Shown: in pieces, positions 24,006-30,516 of the stretch | Position numbering within the stretch: position 1 is the stretch's first letter | Layout of the letters: each line of letters opens with the position of its first letter | NCBI GenBank assembly: GCA_944388395.1 | Contig: CALXIP010000111.1 | Span: 1-45,233 of the forward strand | DNA length: 45,233 nt | Direction of reading: 5' to 3' | Source of the DNA: an uncultured Ruthenibacterium sp. | Lineage (GTDB): Bacteria > Bacillota > Clostridia > Oscillospirales > Ruminococcaceae | Made by a program: the position numbers and the translations under genes | Notes under the pieces: model-generated | Database searches by the model: none | Seen by the model: only the letters and a program-made list of their open reading frames with translations | What the model was told of the DNA's origin: nothing

Positions 24006-24641
24006 ATGGATGCCAACAAAGCTTATTCCCTGCTTGGTCTGCGCGAAGGCGCTTCAGAGGATGAAATCAAGTCCGCTTACCGCGCCCTGGCCAAACGTTA
24101 TGATCCCGAGCAATACGAGGCCGGCCCTTTGCGCGAGGACGCACAGGCCCGTATGAACGAGATCAACGAAGCCTTTGACACATTGATGAGCCTGATCCGC
24201 ACGGGCGGAGAACCCCACACGGAATACTCTGCACCCGCGTCCAGTCAGGCACAGAACAGCAGCGCCAACGGCCGCTACCGCAACATCCGCCAGCTGATCA
24301 ACAGCGGCGCTGTGGAGCAGGCTCTGGCGCAGTTGAACGCAATTCCCGAGGGCGCCAACGACGCCGAATGGAACTTCCTGATGGGCAGCGCATATTATTA
24401 TAAAGGATGGGTTGCTGAAGCGCTGCGTTATTTTGAGGCAGCTTGCCGCCTTGCCCCCGGCAACCCCGAATACGAAGCTGCGTTGCGCAATCTGCGCAAT
24501 CAGGCCAACGGCGCCATGCCCGGCAACCCGTATGGCAATCCGGGTCCTTATGGCACGCAGGCCGTCAGCTGTTCCTGCTGCGATATGTGCGCAGCTTGGA
24601 TGTGCATGGACATGTGCTGCAGCTGCAGCCGGGGCTGCTGA
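24006..24641 (+). CDS. J-like domain protein with cysteine-rich tail
   Basis: The 211-residue protein starts with a J-domain-like helix bundle (3-68: AYSLLGLREGASEDEIKSAYRALAKRY, then MNEINEAFDTL). The HPD tripeptide needed to activate Hsp70 is replaced by D-P-E (RYDPEQY). A helical TPR-like section (about 92-165) contains LNAIPEGANDAEWNFLMGSAYYYKG. A Gly/Pro/Asn linker then leads to a tail with nine cysteines in its last 23 residues. ATG has AAAGGA upstream. It stands 20 bases after DUF5685 and 1 base before the membrane protein gene. A scaffold or metal-binding role fits better than a classic co-chaperone one. Confidence 0.85.
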   Translation: MDANKAYSLLGLREGASEDEIKSAYRALAKRYDPEQYEAGPLREDAQARMNEINEAFDTLMSLIRTGGEPHTEYSAPASSQAQNSSANGRYRNIRQLINSGAVEQALAQLNAIPEGANDAEWNFLMGSAYYYKGWVAEALRYFEAACRLAPGNPEYEAALRNLRNQANGAMPGNPYGNPGPYGTQAVSCSCCDMCAAWMCMDMCCSCSRGC

Positions 24642-24642
24642 T

Positions 24643-25194
24643 ATGACGCCCCGCCGTTCTATGGAAAGCCGCCGGATCGCATTGGGCGGAATTTTTTCCG
24701 CGCTGTCCATCGTCGTGATGCTGATGGGCGGAATTTTGCCCTTTGCCACTTTTTCGGCACCGGCGATTGCAGGGATTCTGATTGTTCCGGTTGCCATTGA
24801 ATTCGGCATGAAAACCGGTTATCTTCTTTATGCCGCCATCGGGTTGCTTTCTGTCTTTATTCTTCCCGATAAGGAAATGGCATTGATTTTCATTTTTCTG
24901 TTTGGCTTTTATCCGCTTTTAAAAGCGAGACTGGAACGTATCCCTGCCAGAGTCCTGCAGTGGGCCGCCAAGCTGACGCTTTTCAACGTCTGTATCTTCT
25001 GCATGTACGGCCTTATTTTATTTGTGTTTCCCATTGGTGCGGTTGTCGCCGAGTTCGAAGAGATGGGCACCGTTTTCATCGCTTCTCTTCTTCTCCTTGG
25101 CAATCTCGCCTTTGTGATATATGATATGGCTTTGGTCAAAATGATCGGGCTGTATTGTGCTAAAATGCGTCCCCGTTTGATGAACATTCATTGA
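24643..25194 (+). CDS. Small polytopic membrane protein (ECF S-component-like)
   Basis: The 183-residue protein has about six hydrophobic segments and an N-terminus SRRIALGGIFSALSIVVMLMGG, similar to the start of many ECF transporter substrate-binding components and related Firmicute membrane proteins. No charged ligand motif is visible. ATG at 24643 directly follows the J-like gene stop (one base gap), so it is likely translated by coupling. A longer frame runs back into the J-like gene but is a shadow there. The substrate, if any, is unknown, and no ECF module is adjacent. Confidence 0.75.
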   Translation: MTPRRSMESRRIALGGIFSALSIVVMLMGGILPFATFSAPAIAGILIVPVAIEFGMKTGYLLYAAIGLLSVFILPDKEMALIFIFLFGFYPLLKARLERIPARVLQWAAKLTLFNVCIFCMYGLILFVFPIGAVVAEFEEMGTVFIASLLLLGNLAFVIYDMALVKMIGLYCAKMRPRLMNIH

Positions 25195-25203
25195 ACGGGA
25201 CGC
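25167..25203 (+). other. Strong stem-loop across the end of the membrane protein gene
   Basis: GCGTCCCCGTTTGATGA and TCATTGAACGGGACGC pair over about 16 bp with one bulged C and two wobble pairs, closed by a four-base loop. No U-run follows, so it is not a classic terminator. It could protect or process the mRNA between the operon and the glmS ribozyme. Confidence 0.55.
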
Positions 25204-25228
25204 CCGGAAAGGAAGTTTGATCGAATGA

Positions 25229-25435
25229 AATGCTGAAAGCGCCGGGCCCCTTTGCAACGGCAGATTCTGGATTGATCTGTTACGAGGGGTGACGAGGATG
25301 AAGGCTGCTGTGCCTCAAAGTCGGGTACAGCGTATCGAAAGATTCGGCGGATGCCTCCACGGACGAGTCGGGCGGTCGACATCATACGGACAAAAAACAG
25401 CGGTAACGCGGCAACAGAAACGTATGAGATCCCGA
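25229..25435 (+). ncRNA. glmS ribozyme (glucosamine-6-phosphate-activated)
   Basis: Self-cleaving riboswitch that destroys glmS mRNA when glucosamine-6-phosphate is plentiful. The conserved core is clear: AAAGCGCCGGG with cleavage expected between A25238 and G25239, GTGACGAGGATGAAGG, the P3 stem GCTGTGCC/GGTACAGC, ATCGAAAGATTCGGCGG ATGCCTCC, and the P4 stem CATACG/CGTATG enclosing AGCGGTAACGCG. It lies 250 bases upstream of glmS, farther than usual, with a terminator in between. Confidence 0.95.
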
Positions 25436-25457
25436 TTTCTATCTTTTTAAATTTGAC

Positions 25458-25485
25458 CAGTACCGGACGGAAGGTACTGTTTTTT
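25458..25485 (+). terminator. Intrinsic terminator between glmS ribozyme and glmS
   Basis: CAGTACC and GGTACTG form a perfect 7-bp stem with an eight-base loop, followed by TTTTTT. It lies about 25 bases after the ribozyme core. If active it would stop most transcripts before glmS unless an antiterminating structure forms. Confidence 0.7.
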
Positions 25486-25686
25486 GCTGAGCGCTTTTGC
25501 TGCGCTTTGCGTATTTTTATTTCTGAATTTGCAAAACACAGTGTATCCTTGTAGGGATAGGCTTTTTTCTTGTTGTCTTTTTTTGAAGAAGAACCGCTTG
25601 GGTGTAGCTCTGTCTTTTCAGCACGCCTTTGTTTGTGTTTTGCATTTTCAGGCAAAATCAACGATTTGTCTGGAGATGTTTGAATT
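25486..25686 (+). promoter_or_regulatory. Long post-terminator leader of glmS
   Basis: About 200 AT- and T-rich bases without a gene. A weak hairpin TATCC/GGGATA followed by CTTTTTT lies at 25544-25566. TGCAAAACACA (25530-25540) and TGTGTTTTGCA (25634-25644) form an 11-bp long-range inverted repeat. The glmS ribosome site is GGAG about 11 bases before the ATG. No convincing second promoter is visible. Confidence 0.5.
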
Positions 25687-27510
25687 ATGTGTGGAATTGT
25701 TGGATATATTGGCCCTCGACGCAGCACCGATGTACTGTTGGACGGATTGAGCAAACTGGAATACCGCGGATATGATTCTGCCGGGATCGCGCTCGCAGGG
25801 CCTGGCGGCGAAATTCAGGTGGTAAAAGCGGAAGGCCGGCTTTCCGTTCTGGCGGAAAAGGTTCATGCCATGCCGCCGGTGGACTCTCACTGCGGAATTG
25901 GTCATACCCGCTGGGCAACGCACGGCGCACCCAGCGACGTAAACAGCCACCCCCATTCTTCTGCCCGCATCAGCCTGGTACATAACGGCATTATCGAAAA
26001 CTATGCGCAGTTGAAAGAGCATCTGATGGAGCACGGGTATGAATTCTGCAGTGACACAGACACAGAAGTTCTTGTGAAGCTGCTGGACTACAACTATCAC
26101 GGTGAACCCCTGGATGCCATTATGAAAACCATGGGCGAAGTTCGCGGCAGCTATGGGCTTGCCATTCTGTTCCGGGATTTTCCGGACCGCATCTTTTCGG
26201 TTCGAAAAGAGAGTCCTCTGATTGTCGGTTACGGTCAGGGTGAAAATTTTCTGGCCAGTGATATTCCTGCACTCCTGAAATATACGCGGGAGTATTCCAT
26301 TCTTGACGAAGGCGAAATTGCCGTAGTTTCACGGGAAAAAGTCCAGATTTACAACGAACTGGGGCATCCGGTTCAGAAGAATCGCCTGACCGCCAGCTGG
26401 GATATTGAAGCAGCTGAAAAAGGCGGGTATCCCCACTTCATGCTCAAAGAGATTCATGAGCAGCCCACAGCACTGCGTGCGACCATCGGCCCGCATGTGG
26501 AAGACGGCCTTCCGCAACTGGGGGTCGACGCATTGACGGACGAAATGCTTTGTGGCATTCGGAACATTCACATTGTGGCCTGCGGCACCGCCATGCACGC
26601 GGGAATGGTTGGAAAAACAGCCATCGAGCGCTTTGCCCGCGTTCCCGTGGATGTGGACATTGCCAGTGAATTCCGCTATCGTGACCCCATTCTGTCCCAG
26701 GATGATCTGGTGATTATCATCAGCCAGAGCGGCGAAACATTGGATACGCTGGCGGCTTTGAAGCTTGCCAAAGAGCGCGGTGCAAAAACGCTGGCCGTTG
26801 TCAACGTGGTCGGCTCTTCCATCGCACGGGCGGCAGATTGGGTGATCTACACCCATGCAGGCCCCGAAATCGCCGTGGCCAGCACCAAAGCATACAGCGT
26901 GCAGCTGGCGGTGATGTATCTGTTCGCGCTGCGTCTGTCTCTGGCCAAAAAGACGCAGCCGGAAGAGGAAATCCGACGTCTGACTGCTGAACTTCAGCGC
27001 ATTCCCGATCAGCTCGCTCCCCTGCTTTCCAACTGCAACGAAATCAAGTATCTGGCCAGCCAGTTTATGAACAGCGATGATTTGTTTTTCATGGGGCGTG
27101 GCTTCGACTATGCGCTGTCTTTGGAAGGCAGCCTGAAGCTGAAGGAAATCAGTTATGTGCACAGCGAGGCTTATGCGGCCGGTGAACTGAAGCACGGCAC
27201 CATTTCACTCATTGTGAACGGGACCCCGGTCGTCGCGCTTGCCACGCAAAAAAATGTGTACGAAAAAGCCCTCAGCAATGTGAAGGAAGTAAAAACCCGC
27301 GGCGGCCGCGTTATCCTGCTGTGCAAGGAAAATGCACCCGTACCGGAGGATGTCGCGGATTTTGTTGTCCGTCTTCCCGAATTCGAAGACATTTTCATGC
27401 CCATGCTGATGATCGTTCCTCTGCAGCTGTTCGCCTATTATATGAGCGTTCTGCGCGGATGCGATGTGGATAAACCCCGCAACCTTGCCAAGAGCGTGAC
27501 AGTGGAATAA
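25687..27510 (+). CDS. glmS: Glutamine-fructose-6-phosphate aminotransferase
   Basis: Makes glucosamine-6-phosphate from fructose-6-phosphate and glutamine, the first step towards UDP-GlcNAc for the cell wall. The 607-residue length is standard. The N-terminal class II glutaminase domain starts at the nucleophile Cys2 (MCGIVGYIG), with GHTRWATHG and HNGIIENY. Two SIS sugar isomerase domains follow, with ISQSGETLDTLAAL, AVASTKAYSVQ and the C-terminal KPRNLAKSVTVE (here DKPRNL). The ribozyme leader gives product feedback. It is monocistronic, with a terminator directly after the stop. Confidence 0.97.
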   Translation: MCGIVGYIGPRRSTDVLLDGLSKLEYRGYDSAGIALAGPGGEIQVVKAEGRLSVLAEKVHAMPPVDSHCGIGHTRWATHGAPSDVNSHPHSSARISLVHNGIIENYAQLKEHLMEHGYEFCSDTDTEVLVKLLDYNYHGEPLDAIMKTMGEVRGSYGLAILFRDFPDRIFSVRKESPLIVGYGQGENFLASDIPALLKYTREYSILDEGEIAVVSREKVQIYNELGHPVQKNRLTASWDIEAAEKGGYPHFMLKEIHEQPTALRATIGPHVEDGLPQLGVDALTDEMLCGIRNIHIVACGTAMHAGMVGKTAIERFARVPVDVDIASEFRYRDPILSQDDLVIIISQSGETLDTLAALKLAKERGAKTLAVVNVVGSSIARAADWVIYTHAGPEIAVASTKAYSVQLAVMYLFALRLSLAKKTQPEEEIRRLTAELQRIPDQLAPLLSNCNEIKYLASQFMNSDDLFFMGRGFDYALSLEGSLKLKEISYVHSEAYAAGELKHGTISLIVNGTPVVALATQKNVYEKALSNVKEVKTRGGRVILLCKENAPVPEDVADFVVRLPEFEDIFMPMLMIVPLQLFAYYMSVLRGCDVDKPRNLAKSVTVE

Positions 27511-27516
27511 AAAAGG

Positions 27517-27549
27517 AAAGAGCCGGAGCATCCGGCTCTTTCTCTTTTC
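27517..27549 (+). terminator. Intrinsic terminator of glmS
   Basis: AAAGAGCCGGA and TCCGGCTCTTT form an 11-bp stem with a three-base loop, followed by CTCTTTT. Confidence 0.88.
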
Positions 27550-27550
27550 C

Positions 27551-27579
27551 TGAACAAATGGATTTTTTTGTGCTATACT
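27551..27579 (+). promoter_or_regulatory. Sigma-A promoter of serine hydrolase/thioesterase operon
   Basis: TGAACA (27551-27556), a 17-base spacer and TATACT (27574-27579) lie about 30 bases before the start codon. Confidence 0.72.
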
Positions 27580-27609
27580 AAGGATAGCTGTGATTGCGGG
27601 AGGGTGTTT

Positions 27610-29403
27610 ATGGAACTGAAAAACAGCTTTAAAACGTTGAATTACATGCGCAAAATCCTTATGTCCGAAACCGATCATATTCTGCCGTTTCCCGTAAGGC
27701 CCCAAAAGCCTCTGTTTGCAGGGCAGAAGCCTGTCCCGCTTCCCCGCTGCTCCCCCAAGCAGGCTGCCGTTCCGTCCAAGGCCTTAAATGAATTTCTGAA
27801 GGCACTGTCTTCGGCCTCTAACGGAGCACCGCACACCTGCATTGTGGCCCGCGACGACCATGTCATTTGCGAAGCAGCCTGGGCCCCTTATTCCACCGGA
27901 ACCTGGCATGTTACACACAGCCTTTGTAAAAGCTTTGTCGGAACGGCCATCGGAATGCTGTGGGATGAAGGAAAAATCGAGCTGGATGAAAAAATCTGTT
28001 CCATTTTTCCGGAAAGATGTAATCTGATGACATCGCGCAAGGCCCGCAGCCTGACAGTGGAGCATTTGCTCACCATGAGCAGCGGCTCCACTTTCCGCGA
28101 GGCCGGCGCAGTGGTGGAAAGTGACTGGGTCCGCGGTTTTCTGGAATCGGAGTTTGAATTTGAGCCCGGCACGCAAATGGACTACAACAGCATGAACACC
28201 TATTTGCTCTCTGCCATCCTGCGCCGCAAGGCCGGATGCGGTTTGATGGAGTATCTTCGCCCCCGCCTGTTCGAACCGATGGGCTTTGGTGATGTCGCGT
28301 GGGAACGCTGCCCCAACGGGATCGAAAAAGGCGGCTGGGGCATGTATGTCTTTCTGGAAGACGCAGTCAAACTCGGGATGCTCTATCTCTACAAAGGCGT
28401 GTGGAAGGGACAGCGCCTTTTGAGCGAAGCCTGGGTGGAACAAGCCACCACGACCCATCTGTCCCGTGATACCGGCGAGGAATATGGATTTCAGATCTGG
28501 ACAAATTCCGAAAAGAAGCGGTTCCTGTTCAACGGTATGTTTGGGCAATATGTGATTGTATGTCCGGACCTGGATATGGTCATCGGCATCAACGCCGGCG
28601 CCGGAAATTTGTTTACGCGCAGTGCCACTCTGAAAGCGGCCAATCAGCTTCTTGCACAGGTGCAATCTGCTGCACCGGATGATCCCCGTGCTGAAAACGA
28701 ACTGGCTGACACGCTGGCGGCTCTCTCGTATGACGGTACGGTTGCGCGTCCTGCGCCGTCCCCCGCTTCTTCTCTATCCCGTTTTTTTGCACGACTGTTT
28801 CGTCCCGCAGCACCGGAAGCATCCTCGCTTCCACCCGAAATTCAATCACTGCCCCTTTCCGTCTTTCATTTTTCGCAGAATCACGCCAGCCTTTTGCCGC
28901 TGATTTCTTCCTGCATGAACGACTGGTATTCCGAGGGAGTAAAAAAGTGTCGGTTTTCCTTGAAAGAAAACGAACTTTCTCTGCTCTGGTGGGAAAGCGG
29001 GCAGGCCTACGAACTTCCCATTGGATTTGATCATGCCCGTTCCTGCACCCTCAATTTCGGCGGAAATGTTTTTCAGGCCGCTGCTCGCGGCAAAGCCGTT
29101 TTAAACGAAGACGATGAATTGGTGTTAAAAATCACCATCAACTATTTGGAATTGAGCAGCACGCGCATTTTAAAAGTATTTTTCCGCCCGGACCAGACCA
29201 TTCGTCTTCAGATGCTGGAAACGCCCAGTCTGCGCCTGGTATTTCAAATGCTGGAAAAAAATGTTCCCGCATCGGTCAAATCCAAAATGGACCTTTTCCG
29301 GGATATGGAGTATCTCTGGTACCGAATAGACAAAGTCTGTTCTCCTGTTTTGACGGGAACGGCCCAGCCGCAATCACTTTATAAAGAGAGGGAAACAACG
29401 TGA
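27610..29403 (+). CDS. Class C beta-lactamase-family serine hydrolase with extra C-terminal domain
   Basis: The 597-residue protein has a class C beta-lactamase/DD-peptidase-like domain (about 60-365) with the nucleophile in HSLCKSF (SxxK) and the second motif in DYNSMN (YxN), plus LTVEHLLTMSSG. A proline/serine/alanine-rich linker (about 375-410) leads to a beta-rich C-terminal domain (about 415-580) that I do not recognise. No signal peptide is visible, so it may be cytoplasmic: an esterase or amidase rather than a wall enzyme. ATG at 27610 has GGGAGGG upstream. Its stop overlaps the next gene by four bases (GTGA), linking it to the thioesterase. Confidence 0.83.
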   Translation: MELKNSFKTLNYMRKILMSETDHILPFPVRPQKPLFAGQKPVPLPRCSPKQAAVPSKALNEFLKALSSASNGAPHTCIVARDDHVICEAAWAPYSTGTWHVTHSLCKSFVGTAIGMLWDEGKIELDEKICSIFPERCNLMTSRKARSLTVEHLLTMSSGSTFREAGAVVESDWVRGFLESEFEFEPGTQMDYNSMNTYLLSAILRRKAGCGLMEYLRPRLFEPMGFGDVAWERCPNGIEKGGWGMYVFLEDAVKLGMLYLYKGVWKGQRLLSEAWVEQATTTHLSRDTGEEYGFQIWTNSEKKRFLFNGMFGQYVIVCPDLDMVIGINAGAGNLFTRSATLKAANQLLAQVQSAAPDDPRAENELADTLAALSYDGTVARPAPSPASSLSRFFARLFRPAAPEASSLPPEIQSLPLSVFHFSQNHASLLPLISSCMNDWYSEGVKKCRFSLKENELSLLWWESGQAYELPIGFDHARSCTLNFGGNVFQAAARGKAVLNEDDELVLKITINYLELSSTRILKVFFRPDQTIRLQMLETPSLRLVFQMLEKNVPASVKSKMDLFRDMEYLWYRIDKVCSPVLTGTAQPQSLYKERETT

Positions 29404-30122
29404 ACGCCGATTTTTACACCGAATCCTTTACTGTGCACGATTTTGAAACAGACGTCAACCGAAACATGACCCCCGGTGCCCTGCTGCGCCGGGCACAGCA
29501 GATTTCTACAGACCACTGCACCCATTTGGGAATTGACGCCGCACTCTACGCGAAGACGCACACTGCTTTTTTGCTTGCCAAACTGGCGCTTCAACTTTAT
29601 GAACCGATTCCTGTGGGCACTCGAATCACACTGACCACCATGCCGAGCGCGCCTCAGCGTGCCATTTACCATCGGTACACTTCTTTCTGCGATGAATCCG
29701 GCCGCCTTCTATGCGAAATAGACAGCTGCTGGGTTCTTGTAAACACGCAGACCAAGCGCATTTTGCGCACCGCGCCGGAAGAGCTTCATCTTCCTTTTAT
29801 GGCATCTCCCCCGAAGCTTCTGGATTCTTCCATTCAAAAGGGAGATGCCGCACCGCTTGCCGAAGAAACCGCAGTCTATTCTCGCTGCGATCAGAATCAT
29901 CATTTAAACAATACTGCGTATGCAGACATTCTTACGGACCATCTTCCGCAGGAACTGTTGCTGGAGCGTCAGCTCAGCCGCCTGTCCATCGTCTATCACA
30001 AAGAAGTTCCCATGGGGCATTCGTTCCAGCTTTCCCGCGCACAGTTGCGTGAAAACGACTACTACTTCGTGGGGCAAAGCGACACAGGAAAGCATTTCGA
30101 GGCTCAATTTACATTCAGGTAA
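29400..30122 (+). CDS. Acyl-ACP thioesterase family protein
   Basis: The 240-residue double-hotdog protein resembles bacterial acyl-ACP thioesterases, which free fatty acids from acyl carrier protein. The first hotdog has FETDVNRNMTPGALLRRAQQISTDH. The second carries the N-x-H-x2-N-x2-Y signature in CDQNHHLNNTAYAD. The start is GTG at 29400, overlapping the hydrolase stop, with GAGAGGG upstream. Co-translation with a serine hydrolase hints at a joint lipid or ester pathway, but the substrate is unknown. Confidence 0.85.
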   Translation: MNADFYTESFTVHDFETDVNRNMTPGALLRRAQQISTDHCTHLGIDAALYAKTHTAFLLAKLALQLYEPIPVGTRITLTTMPSAPQRAIYHRYTSFCDESGRLLCEIDSCWVLVNTQTKRILRTAPEELHLPFMASPPKLLDSSIQKGDAAPLAEETAVYSRCDQNHHLNNTAYADILTDHLPQELLLERQLSRLSIVYHKEVPMGHSFQLSRAQLRENDYYFVGQSDTGKHFEAQFTFR

Positions 30123-30224
30123 CAAAATTATCACAAATAATTACAAAATAGTTTCAAAAAGCATTGACAAGGAGTAACAAAAGAGTTACAATTTAGTTGC
30201 AAGAAAGTTACAAGACGCTTGCAG
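30118..30224. repeat. Array of about ten 11-bp-phased repeats over a promoter
   Basis: Imperfect units of consensus AGTTACAAAAN recur with helical phase. The central C of each unit falls at 30123, 30134, 30144, 30155, 30168, 30178, 30189, 30200, 30211 and 30222 (mean spacing 11.0). Four contiguous 11-mers are the clearest: AGTAACAAAAG (30173), AGTTACAATTT (30184), AGTTGCAAGAA (30195) and AGTTACAAGAC (30206). The upstream units carry A-tracts and should bend the DNA. The array spans about -75 to +25 of the promoter at 30164-30192. Confidence 0.8.
30164..30192 (+). promoter_or_regulatory. Near-consensus sigma-A promoter of a short RNA
   Basis: TTGACA (30164-30169), exactly 17 bases and TACAAT (30187-30192). 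The start point should be near 30199. It is embedded in the 11-bp repeat array, with A-tract DNA upstream like an UP element. Confidence 0.85.
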
Positions 30225-30362
30225 TGCACTTTTTCATCAGGCATAGGCCCTCTCCTCCTATTGTTATTTAATTAGAAATGACAATTCTGGGTGCTATGCC
30301 ACCTTTTCAAACTCCATTTCACAAGGCAAAAAACCTCTGTGCCGCAGCGCAGAGGTTTTTTG
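30199..30362 (+). ncRNA. Candidate structured small RNA, about 165 nt
   Basis: The stretch from promoter to terminator has no open frame of note. It folds by eye into a 5' hairpin GCAAG/CTTGC (30199-30222) and a long central hairpin: GGCATAG-GCCC (30240-30250) pairs with GGGT-g-CTATGCC (30289-30300), and above it ATTGTTATTT pairs with AAATGACAAT with loop AATTAG. Between the two stems the 5' strand holds an unpaired TCTCCTCC (30251-30258), complementary to Shine-Dalgarno sequences. The 3' end is the terminator at 30328-30362. It is either a trans-acting sRNA or a leader attenuator of guaB. I do not recognise a known RNA family. Confidence 0.68.
30328..30362 (+). terminator. Intrinsic terminator of the candidate small RNA
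   Basis: CCTCTGTGC and GCGCAGAGG form a 9-bp stem with loop CGCA, extended by A6/T6 pairing, and followed by a T-rich run. Confidence 0.9.
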
Positions 30363-30396
30363 TTTTGTGCTTTTTGTCCACAAGTCTTTCCTTTTT

Positions 30397-30434
30397 AGTT
30401 GCTTTTTTCTGTGTTGAAAAAAGCAACTTTTTTC
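30397..30434 (+). terminator. Second intrinsic terminator upstream of guaB
   Basis: AGTTGCTTTTTTC and GAAAAAAGCAACT form a perfect 13-bp stem, followed by TTTTTTC. It insulates guaB from the small-RNA unit. The 30 bases between the two terminators hold nothing else I can see. Confidence 0.82.
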
Positions 30435-30470
30435 AGAAAAGGCGTTTCATTTGCATTCTGAATATGATAC

Positions 30471-30476
30471 TATAAT
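30471..30476 (+). promoter_or_regulatory. -10 element of the guaB promoter
   Basis: A perfect TATAAT lies 40 bases before the guaB start and after the second terminator. The -35 at 17 bases (CATTTG) is poor, so an activator or relaxed use is possible. Confidence 0.6.
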
Positions 30477-30516
30477 CAGTAAATATTATCGCAAATAAAA
30501 AGTAAAGGAGTATATT

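Noticed and set aside
25188-25754. Minus-strand frame across the glmS leader
   Set aside because: It covers the ribozyme and the start of glmS; better explained as RNA structure.
30199-30516. Purine riboswitch, 6S RNA or T-box upstream of guaB
   Set aside because: No conserved core of these families (no purine junction sequence, no closing stem with central bubble, no TGGNACC element).
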